40,395 bases of DNA from Desulfobacteraceae bacterium (GTDB taxonomy: Bacteria; Desulfobacterota; Desulfobacteria; Desulfobacterales; Desulfosalsimonadaceae), in the NCBI GenBank assembly GCA_003599885.1, contig QZKW01000074.1, positions 1-40,395 on the forward strand, in the 5' to 3' direction. The notes under the pieces are model-generated. The model was not told the origin of the DNA. It worked only from the letters and a program-made list of their open reading frames with translations, and did no database searches. The translations under genes were made by a program, and so were the position numbers. Of this stretch, positions 34,301-40,395 are shown piece by piece (positions within the stretch are counted from its first letter, which is position 1; every line of letters begins with the position of its first letter).

Positions 34301-35397
34301 TCAGCCGGTTTATCCATGACCGGTTGGGTGTGGATATTCCGGCGGGCGAGTGGAATGAGGATGCTTTGCCCGATTACCTGAAGCTGCGGATCGCCCTTAC
34401 CGACAGCAAAGGGAAGGAAATTCTTTCCAGCCGCGACAAGGGCATATTGCGGCAGTCAGGGAATAATGACCCGGCTGATCTTAAAAGTTTTGTGGAGGAA
34501 CGCCGGCAATGGGAGCGAACGGGCCTGACTGCGTGGGATTTTCCGGACCTGCCGGAGACGGTTTTGCTGACAGGCCGGAACGGTCGGGAAATTATCGTAT
34601 ACCCCGCCCTGGAGGCGGAAGATCAGGCGGTCAATCTGAAGTTGTTCACCAGTAAAACCAAGGCGCAGGCCGCCCACCTAAAAGGGGTGGGACAGCTTTA
34701 CAATTTGTATTTTTCTAAGGACCTAAAGTTTTTGGAAAAAATGATCGTTTTGCCGCCCGCCCTGGAAGCGGCTGCGTGGCAATTCGGCGGCGGAAAGAAG
34801 TTGTGCCGGCAACTCATCCAACGGGTGAAGGCAGCCCTGTTTTTTAAGAATATTCGAACCCGAAAAGAGTTTTCAGATTATGCCCGGCAGCTGGTGAACC
34901 GGATCCTTCCGGCCGGTCAGGAACTGCTGGCCGATATTCTGCCGGTCCTGGAGACTTTTCGGGCCACCCAGTCCGCGATCTCCCAGCTGGAAACCGCCCA
35001 AAAGAACCCGGTGATGACCGCTTTTGCCGCGGAAGTGCGGCAATCCCTTTTGAATCTGATGCCGGAAAATTTTATCGAGGTGTATGATGTTTCGATTCTG
35101 CGGCATCTGGTGCGCTACCTGAAGACCATTGGAATACGGGCGGAAAGAGGGCGGCTGGACATGGAAAAGGACCGGAAGAAAACGGCGGCTGTCAAACCTT
35201 TTGAGGACCGGTTCCGGGAACTGGCGGCCGGCCTTGGACCTGACGCATCTCATGAGAAGTATGAGGCAGTGGCGGGCTTTTTCTGGGCAATTGAGGAATT
35301 CAAGGTGTCCCTGTTTGCCCAGGAACTGAAGACCCCCTATCCGGTATCGATTAAAAAATTAAACGCGCTGATTCAGGACATCAGTCGCATGGATTAG
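31375..35397 (+). CDS. hrpA: HrpA-type DEAH-box ATP-dependent RNA helicase
   Basis: A 1340-residue helicase, close to E. coli HrpA in length and layout. Walker A is GETGSGKTT (residues 105-113), DEAH box IIDEAHERSL (201-210), motif III TSATID, motif V TNVAETSITVPG and motif VI QRKGRCGR. The helicase-associated and OB-fold regions follow, and the C-terminal half is the DUF3418 domain typical of HrpA. HrpA-type helicases act on mRNA and stalled ribosomes. The gene stands alone. Long antisense frames inside it are codon-bias shadows. Confidence 0.95.
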   Translation: MNPENLFNQITKIERLLPEAMPQDRYALLREISRLRQSNPRLTADQVTIEKIRTFENRLRKSIRNRTERKSNCPQPLYDDLLPILDRKHDIIEAISRHSVVIVSGETGSGKTTQLPKFCLEAGRGIDGLIGCTQPRRIAAITVAGRIAEELGEPLGRSVGYQIRFQDRTSREHGYIKLMTDGILLAEAQTDRFLNAYDTLIIDEAHERSLNIDFLLGILRNLIKKRSDLKIIVTSATIDTQKFSKAFDDAPVIEVSGRMYPVEVRYWKKPETESENGEEQTLTDLAAGAVDTIMGQGQRGDILVFMPTEHDIRETCETLEGRKYRHTIVLPLYARLSAADQMKVFASHAGRKIVVATNVAETSITVPGIRYVVDTGVARISNYDPRTRTTTLPISPVSKSSADQRKGRCGRVADGICIRLFSEEDYENRPLFTPPEILRADLSEVILRMMALKLGDIASFPFIDPPPSRQIRDGFDSLVELGAIVSMPRKRKDAPLFHLTPRGKRMAAIPLSPRLSRILIEARSRGCLKTVAVIVSALTVGDPREKPRDAFTRAEAAHARFKDPASDFMTMVNIWTACFGNPDIGKSGVRAGELKKFCKAHFMSFKRMREWQDVHEQIFAIFQESEMDAGKDTEKEATPSPVAPTGSPDELFSDGYTAVHQSILSGFLSNIAVKKEKNIYQAAKGRQAMIFPGSGQFNKAGQWIVAAEMVETSRLFARGVATISVRWLESLGGSLCKYSYSNPRWQRNREAVVADQQVSLFGLVIVSGRTVLFGPVDPEKATEIFIGSALMEIDVRHPLPFMTHNQDLIEDVRGMENRVRRRDLLVAEVDLIEFYRKRLAGVYDMPSLKKRIRESGSDDFLRMGPSDVLSGDPDDDRLSQFPDKVEVGTEAFSCDYHFEPGQDRDGVTVRVPVNAADSIPPEFADWIIPGLLAEKITELIKGLPKSHRKQLVPVAATVSIIMDEMPKFKGSLAGALSRFIHDRLGVDIPAGEWNEDALPDYLKLRIALTDSKGKEILSSRDKGILRQSGNNDPADLKSFVEERRQWERTGLTAWDFPDLPETVLLTGRNGREIIVYPALEAEDQAVNLKLFTSKTKAQAAHLKGVGQLYNLYFSKDLKFLEKMIVLPPALEAAAWQFGGGKKLCRQLIQRVKAALFFKNIRTRKEFSDYARQLVNRILPAGQELLADILPVLETFRATQSAISQLETAQKNPVMTAFAAEVRQSLLNLMPENFIEVYDVSILRHLVRYLKTIGIRAERGRLDMEKDRKKTAAVKPFEDRFRELAAGLGPDASHEKYEAVAGFFWAIEEFKVSLFAQELKTPYPVSIKKLNALIQDISRMD

Positions 35398-35418
35398 GCT
35401 TATGGATTGGGGTATGGA

Positions 35419-36330
35419 TTAGTCGTCCAATGGATCCGCCGGGGGATCAGGCTTTTTTTCAACCTCTTCCGCCAGCCGGTAGTAATAGGTGGCCACCGTC
35501 CTGCGCCCGTGTTTCATGCACCCGTCTGCATAAATCCGGCATTTGGTTTTCAGCATTTCCTGGGCGTCCCGGTATTGCCGGTCGGTGAGCAGTCCGCTCA
35601 TGAGTATTTTTTTCAGGGCGTGAATCCGGAATTTGTCCAGACCTTCAGCGCTTGACAACTGGTCTTCATGTCCCCCGGTTTTGACGATATGGGGGGTTGA
35701 AATCAGGTATACCGGGTACCGGCAGGTAATCCTGAGCCACAGGTCATAATCTTCACAAGCCGGCAGGGATTCATCAAATCCATCCATCTTCATGAAAAGC
35801 GTTTTTCGCATCATGACCGCGGACGGGCTGATCAGGCACAGGGCCAGGGACGGCTGGAAAATCATTCCTGACAGTTTTTTGTGCTTTTTCTTTGGGTTGG
35901 CCCGTTTTCCGTCCCGAATCCAAATTTCCTCGGTCTGGCAGATCAACGCCTCCGGGTTGGCATTAAAGAAATCGACCTGGGCGGTCAGTTTTTGGGGGTA
36001 CCAGTAGTCATCCGAATCCAGGAACGCAATGAGTGTGCCCGATGATGCGGCAACGCCCCTGTTCCTGGCTGCGCTGACCCCGTGTTTGGCGGGCAGATGG
36101 ATGACTTTAATCGCTCCGGCGTATTCAGCCAGAAGATTTCTCGTTTCATCCGTAGAGCCATCGTCCACCACAATGAGTTCGAAATGAGGGTAATCCTGTG
36201 CCAGCACCGAGTCGATGGCTTTTTTTAAGCACCAGGCCCGGTTGAACGCCGGAATGATGACGCTGACCAGCGGATGTGCCGGGGCATCAGCCTGCGCGGT
36301 TTTTGATGGCGTGGTTAATCGATTTGTCAT
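35419..36330 (-). CDS. Family 2 glycosyltransferase
   Basis: A 303-residue GT-A fold glycosyltransferase. Motifs: VSVIIPAFNRAWCLKKAIDS, the VDDGSTDET nucleotide-binding loop, GVSAARNRGV, the metal-binding LIAFLDSDDYWYP, and the acceptor-side base region CEDYDLWLR. The C-terminal 80 residues are helical, with a Pro/Asp-rich tail. It starts two bases after the stop of the CoA-transferase-like gene, so the two share an operon, although no functional link is clear. The sugar and acceptor cannot be told from the sequence. Confidence 0.92.
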   Translation of the reverse strand: MTNRLTTPSKTAQADAPAHPLVSVIIPAFNRAWCLKKAIDSVLAQDYPHFELIVVDDGSTDETRNLLAEYAGAIKVIHLPAKHGVSAARNRGVAASSGTLIAFLDSDDYWYPQKLTAQVDFFNANPEALICQTEEIWIRDGKRANPKKKHKKLSGMIFQPSLALCLISPSAVMMRKTLFMKMDGFDESLPACEDYDLWLRITCRYPVYLISTPHIVKTGGHEDQLSSAEGLDKFRIHALKKILMSGLLTDRQYRDAQEMLKTKCRIYADGCMKHGRRTVATYYYRLAEEVEKKPDPPADPLDD

Positions 36331-36332
36331 GG

Positions 36333-38189
36333 CTATTTAAACGGAATCGTCAGATGATACACCCCGTACTCCAGGGTCGCTTTCACTTCCGCCCCGCCTT
36401 TTTCAAACACCCGCATCATTTCCTTGTTGGCCGGCAGTACGTCAGCCGTAAATCCCTGGAGCCCGCGTTCCTTGCCCAGACGAATCAGCTGTTTGAATAA
36501 AAAGGTGGCGATGCCCAGCCCCTGATATCCCTCGTCCACGACAAACGCCACGTCACCGTATGGGCGTTTCGGGTCCTTGACATACCGGGCCTCGGCTATA
36601 ATATGGCCTTCGCCCCGGTCGCCCACCAGACCAACGATGGACATGACCTTGCCGTAATCCACATTGACATACTCCTGCATTTTGGAATGGGGCATGGTTT
36701 TAAGGGGCGTGAAATACCGGTAATAGACCGACTCATCCGAGAACCGGTAAAACAGCCGCCGCATTTCCTCTTCGTCGGACGGACGAATGGCCCGGAACCG
36801 GACGGACGTGTTATTTTTAAACGTGTGCTTGCACTGGACTTCGGCCGGATAAAGATGGGCGTTTTGCTCGATGAAAATCTGGTCCTTGTAAATGATGCTT
36901 TGCAGCTTGGCTTCCTCAATGAGTTTCGCCCGGTCTTCCGGATGGGCGATTTCAATGAGCGCCAGCGCCCGTTCCCTCATGGTGCGCCCGTTAAGGTTGG
37001 CCACCCCGTATTCCGTGACCACCAGATCAATGGATTCCCGGATATTCATCTGGTTGGGGATATCATCCAGCGACATTTTGATATTGGCCTCGCCTTTTAG
37101 ATTCCGGCTGGGCAGTGCGAAAATAGAATATCCGCCATAGGAAATTTCCGCGCCATTGACAAAATCAATGACTTCCGCTGAATCGGTAGTGACATTGCCT
37201 TTGCCCACATGCAGGGAAATGCTGCCGGTCAGGTCGATTTTTCGGATGTTCACGATGGCGACAAATTTGGGATTTTTCCCGATCCGCATGGGATTAAACA
37301 CCTTGTCCAGCCCCTGGAACTCAACAAGCGGGTTTAAATCCAGCCAGTTCAGCAGCTCCTGGGTGCCCAGAGCGTAGGATGTGAGGGTTTTGCCGGGAAA
37401 ATGCTGCTTGTAGCGGTTGGTGACGGCCCCGCTGTTGATCAGATCCATCAGGGCATCGGAAAATATTGGCGAATGAACTCCCAGGTCCTTTTTCTGCATC
37501 AGATGCTTGGCCAGGGGCTCATACAAAGGGCCCAGAGAAAAGGAGATACAGCTTCCATCCTCAATGGCGGACGCCACGTTGGCGGCCACCTTGTCAAACA
37601 CCGGATCAATGGACCAGCGCGGAAAATAAATGGGCTTTTCCGTTGATTTGACCAGCATGTCGAATTCCTTGATGGAAACAAAGCTGTTGCCCAGAGTTTG
37701 CGGGATGTCCGGATTGATTTCCCCGACAACAAACGGAACCTGGTCCATGACCAGCTTGGCAACATCCACAGAAACGCCCAAGCTGCAATAGCCCAGCTTG
37801 TTGGGTGGTGTGATCTGAATAAAGGCCACGTCAAAGGGGATCTGGCGCGAGGCAATCAGCTGGGACAGCCGGGAAAAACGGCTGGGAATCAGGTCCACCC
37901 GGCCTTCGAAAATGGCTTCCTTGGCCCCCCACCCGGAAAAGAAAGTCTTGAGCCGGTATTTCAGGTTTTTCAGTTCTTTGATGGAGATGACGTCGCCGAA
38001 GCTCAGGAGCTGGAACAATTCCAGATCCTGAAGATTGTCCGCATTGGATTCCATCAGGTGTTTGACCAGGGTCCGCGGCTCAGCCGCGCCGGTGCCGATA
38101 AAAATGCACATGCCGGGATGAATTTTTTCCAACGCCTGATCCGGCGTTGCCACTAATTTTTCCCAATCCATGGGTTGGTTGTTGTTCAT
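36333..38189 (-). CDS. Acetyl-CoA hydrolase/transferase-like and GNAT fusion
   Basis: A 618-residue two-domain protein. Residues 1-430 are like 4-hydroxybutyrate CoA-transferase / acetyl-CoA hydrolase (FIGTGAAEPRTLVKHL, VTEYGVANLNGRTMRERALA). About 455-618 is a GNAT acetyltransferase (VAFVVDEGYQGLGIATFLFK, the acetyl-CoA-binding loop). In CoA-transferases of this branch the catalytic Glu sits in an NSAIEIDLTG-type motif; here the segment is VNIRKIDLTGS, with Lys at that position. CoA transfer is therefore doubtful, and the domain may instead bind acyl-CoA to control the GNAT. It forms an operon with the GT2 gene. Confidence 0.85.
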   Translation of the reverse strand: MNNNQPMDWEKLVATPDQALEKIHPGMCIFIGTGAAEPRTLVKHLMESNADNLQDLELFQLLSFGDVISIKELKNLKYRLKTFFSGWGAKEAIFEGRVDLIPSRFSRLSQLIASRQIPFDVAFIQITPPNKLGYCSLGVSVDVAKLVMDQVPFVVGEINPDIPQTLGNSFVSIKEFDMLVKSTEKPIYFPRWSIDPVFDKVAANVASAIEDGSCISFSLGPLYEPLAKHLMQKKDLGVHSPIFSDALMDLINSGAVTNRYKQHFPGKTLTSYALGTQELLNWLDLNPLVEFQGLDKVFNPMRIGKNPKFVAIVNIRKIDLTGSISLHVGKGNVTTDSAEVIDFVNGAEISYGGYSIFALPSRNLKGEANIKMSLDDIPNQMNIRESIDLVVTEYGVANLNGRTMRERALALIEIAHPEDRAKLIEEAKLQSIIYKDQIFIEQNAHLYPAEVQCKHTFKNNTSVRFRAIRPSDEEEMRRLFYRFSDESVYYRYFTPLKTMPHSKMQEYVNVDYGKVMSIVGLVGDRGEGHIIAEARYVKDPKRPYGDVAFVVDEGYQGLGIATFLFKQLIRLGKERGLQGFTADVLPANKEMMRVFEKGGAEVKATLEYGVYHLTIPFK

Positions 38190-38236
38190 TTCCGTTTAAT
38201 TCCGAGGTTTATTAAATATGTTGGTCTTTGATAAGA

Positions 38237-38277
38237 AATCCCCTTGCCTTTTATTTTTTTAAAAAGGCAAGGGGATT
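38237..38277 (-). terminator. Strong hairpin terminator after acyl-CoA synthetase
   Basis: A stem of about 16 bp (AAATCCCCTTGCCTTTT paired with AAAAGGCAAGGGGATTT) lies 50 bp beyond the synthetase stop. On the minus strand a T-rich tract follows. It probably separates this gene from the downstream CoA-transferase-GNAT gene. Confidence 0.75.
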
Positions 38278-38329
38278 TATTGTTAATAAATAAAGATAGT
38301 TATTGTTTAAGACCGGTCATGTCTCCCCA

Positions 38330-40120
38330 TCAGTCTTTGGGATACATGGATTCGATTTTATCTTTAAACGCTTCCAGCGCCACATTCTTTTTCACCTTGA
38401 AGGTGGGGGTCATCATGCTGTTTTCAACGGTGAATTCCGGAACAAGCGCGATTTTTTTGATGGATTCAAATTTCGCAAAGTTTTTGTTCTTTTCCGCCAC
38501 TTCATTTTCAATGAGTTTGATGATGGCGTCGTTGGTGAGCAGTTCACTGAAATCATTAAACGCGATACCGTTGGCTTCGGCATAGGCCTTGGTGTTGTCC
38601 GGATCAAGAGTCACCAGTGCCGTCAGGTATTTGCGCCGATCACCGATAACCATGACCTGGTTGATGTATTTTGAGGTGGCGATGGTGCCTTCGATGGCAG
38701 ACGGGGCAATGTTCTTGCCGCCGGCAGTGATGATCAGGTCTTTTTTGCGGCCCGTGATGCGGAGGAAGTTTTCCGAATCGATTTCGCCCAGGTCACCGGT
38801 GTGGAGCCAGCCGTCCGGGGTGATTGTCTTGGCGGTTTCTTCGGGCATTTTATAATATTCCCGCATGATGTTCCGGCCCCGGAACATAATTTCGCCGTCA
38901 TCGGCGATTCTCTGTTCCACACCCGGTCCCGGAGGTCCGACCCAGCCCACACGGTAATTGTCGGGACGGTTGACGTTGGTGAAGGATGTGTTCTCCGTCA
39001 TGCCAAGTCCTTCCAGTACGATGATACCGGCGCCGATAAAAAATTTGGCGATGGTCGGATCCAGGGGCGCTGCTCCGCTGATGCAGAATCGCAGCCGTCC
39101 GCCCAATGCCGCGTGGAGTTTGGAAAATACCAGTTTGGAAGCGATCTTATACTGGATACCCAGCAGTAAAGGAATCGGCTTCTTTTCTAACCGGCAATCA
39201 GCAATCTGGTCGCCGACGCCCCGGGCCCAGTTGAATATTTTCAGCTTTGCGCCGCCCGCTGCTTCTGCGCCGCCAACAACTTTTGAATACACTTTTTCAT
39301 AAATGCGCGGCACACTGGGGAACCAGTGGGGTTTGGCCAGTTTTAAGTCATCGACAATGGTGTCCATGCCCCTGGCAAAGTTGGTGGTGGTGCCGAACAG
39401 TGTGGACGCATGAACGAGGGTCCGGGCGAAAATATGGGCCAGCGGCAGAAACAGAAATCCTTCGTCCCCTTCCTGAACATCCGCGCAGCCTTCAACAGAC
39501 TGGGCGGTGAAGATGATGTTGTCGTGGGTGATGACCGCGCCCTTGGGAACGCCGGTGGTTCCGGAGGTGTAAACGATGGTCGCCACGTCCTGGGGCGTGA
39601 CCTCCTTGATCCGGGCCTGAAGATCTTTTTCGCTAACTTTTTTCCCCAGTTTAAGAAATTCGTCATAGCTGATGATCCAGTCATCACCTTTGTGGTCGCC
39701 ATCAAACAGGATGACTTTCCGGATATTGGGAATGTCTTTGCGGATTTTGAGAATTTTGTCGAGCTGATCCTTGTTCTGGGCAAAAATTATGACGGAATCC
39801 GAATGATTGATGATGTATTTGCAGTCCTGGGGCAGGTTGGACTGATAGATGCCGACCGTAACAATCCCGGCAACTGCATTGGCCATGTCGGTTAGCACCC
39901 ACCGGTAACAGGAATTGCTCAGAATAATCGCTTTGTCGCCTTTTTGGACATCCAGTGACATCAGGCTTTTTGACGCCTGCTTGACCTGGTCGTAATATTC
40001 CGCCCAGGTGACGGATTCTGATGTTCCTTCTGAATCCAGAAACCATCGATACGCTGTCTGGTTGGATTTCGCGTCAATGGTTTTTTTCAGCATTTGGTGG
40101 ATGTTCTGGTAATCTCGCAT
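38330..40120 (-). CDS. Long-chain acyl-CoA synthetase (AMP-forming)
   Basis: A 596-residue AMP-forming ligase of the long-chain FadD15 type, which activates fatty acids to acyl-CoA. Motifs: P-loop IVYTSGTTGVPKGAVITHDN, the fatty-acid gate region HIFARTLVHASTLFG, GLGMTENTSFTNVNRP, the adenylate motif DGWLHTGDLGEID, and the hinge GRKKDLIITAGGKNIAP. Length is typical. GGGAGG lies just before ATG 40120. It fits a bacterium that degrades fatty acids or recycles them. A hairpin terminator closes the unit. Confidence 0.95.
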   Translation of the reverse strand: MRDYQNIHQMLKKTIDAKSNQTAYRWFLDSEGTSESVTWAEYYDQVKQASKSLMSLDVQKGDKAIILSNSCYRWVLTDMANAVAGIVTVGIYQSNLPQDCKYIINHSDSVIIFAQNKDQLDKILKIRKDIPNIRKVILFDGDHKGDDWIISYDEFLKLGKKVSEKDLQARIKEVTPQDVATIVYTSGTTGVPKGAVITHDNIIFTAQSVEGCADVQEGDEGFLFLPLAHIFARTLVHASTLFGTTTNFARGMDTIVDDLKLAKPHWFPSVPRIYEKVYSKVVGGAEAAGGAKLKIFNWARGVGDQIADCRLEKKPIPLLLGIQYKIASKLVFSKLHAALGGRLRFCISGAAPLDPTIAKFFIGAGIIVLEGLGMTENTSFTNVNRPDNYRVGWVGPPGPGVEQRIADDGEIMFRGRNIMREYYKMPEETAKTITPDGWLHTGDLGEIDSENFLRITGRKKDLIITAGGKNIAPSAIEGTIATSKYINQVMVIGDRRKYLTALVTLDPDNTKAYAEANGIAFNDFSELLTNDAIIKLIENEVAEKNKNFAKFESIKKIALVPEFTVENSMMTPTFKVKKNVALEAFKDKIESMYPKD

Positions 40121-40290
40121 GCGTGCCTCCCTTTGATTGTGGGTAAATCGGAAAATTGCTCCAAAAAATTCAATCGGACATGGCCTGAGGGCAGTGATAC
40201 ACCCGCCAGAGGTACTGAGGTTAATTTTGTATATTTATGAGAAAAAAGGATTGATGTCAATCGTTTTTGAATGCCGAGCCATCAGGGTTT

Positions 40291-40395
40291 TCAGCCGGAG
40301 AAGGTCATGCCGGCATAGCCCACGAACGAATCCCCCGGATGTTTGTCATGGCTGGAACTGTATCCGATATAGTGGGCGGTTGTTGCGCCGAGTTT
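40291..40395 (-). CDS. C-terminal end of a MEMO-like (AmmeMemoRadiSam B) protein
   Basis: The frame runs off the right edge; 34 codons and a TGA (40291-40293) are visible. The end, YSSSHDKHPGDSFVGYAG followed by MTFSG, resembles the C-terminus of MEMO family proteins (AmmeMemoRadiSam system protein B), which usually finish with a GDxxxVVGYA-type segment. MEMO shares its fold with class III dioxygenases. With so little sequence the call is tentative. The gap 40121-40290 towards the synthetase gene holds nothing I recognise besides that gene's ribosome-binding site. Confidence 0.55.
   Translation of the reverse strand, partial: KLGATTAHYIGYSSSHDKHPGDSFVGYAGMTFSG

Noticed and set aside
33376-34317. 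313-codon open frame antisense to hrpA
   Set aside because: It lies wholly within a clear helicase gene, has no recognisable domain or ribosome-binding site, and is explained by codon bias.

Overview
The window looks like a chromosomal segment of an anaerobic Desulfobacterota bacterium of the sulfate-reducer type. This is an inference from gene content: a MetV-like partner of methylene-tetrahydrofolate reductase beside membrane b-heme and HdrC-like Fe-S proteins, acyl-CoA metabolism genes, a GEMM-I (cyclic di-GMP) riboswitch, and a probable selenoprotein. No rRNA, tRNA or CRISPR array was seen.

Layout. (1) 1-1500: a broken IS1634-type transposase and a 5'-truncated hipA meet at a perfect 17-bp palindrome. 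(2) 1.6-4.7 kb, plus strand: a Cys-rich 4Fe-4S protein, a nitronate monooxygenase-like flavoprotein and a DODA-type extradiol dioxygenase. (3) 4.7-12.0 kb, minus strand: a complete ABC-2 type exporter operon (TolC, HlyD-like lipoprotein adaptor, two ATPases, two permeases), with a higBA toxin-antitoxin pair lying on the opposite strand between the two permease genes. (4) 12.1-16.5 kb: a small CxxC protein; a DUF1573-like secreted protein whose conserved first Cys codon is an in-frame TGA (candidate selenocysteine); a lipase-chaperone-like protein; and two nearly identical secreted SGNH-hydrolase lipoproteins in tandem. One SGNH copy has a c-di-GMP-I riboswitch with a terminator in its leader. 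The other has the same upstream block and terminator but no riboswitch. (5) 16.6-24.6 kb: a crotonase-family enzyme, then a plus-strand RND efflux operon (TolC, adaptor, pump) followed by a DUF374 acyltransferase. The RND adaptor has an N-terminal segment that resembles the GyrA/ParC coiled-coil region. (6) 24.6-28.6 kb, minus: two overlapping histidine-kinase genes. (7) 28.8-30.6 kb, minus: HdrC-like, NarI/HdrE-like and MetV-like genes, possibly a membrane electron-transfer module linked to C1 metabolism. (8) 30.8-40.4 kb: a YjbQ-family protein, HrpA helicase, a GT2 glycosyltransferase, an acetyl-CoA hydrolase/transferase-GNAT fusion, a long-chain acyl-CoA synthetase, and at the edge the 3' end of a MEMO-like gene.

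The strongest leads for something not yet described are three. The first is the UGA-containing DUF1573 gene beside the lipase chaperone. The second is the duplicated SGNH lipoprotein pair in which only one copy carries the riboswitch. The third is the GyrA-like insertion in an RND adaptor. All similarities are from recognition of motifs by eye; no search was run.
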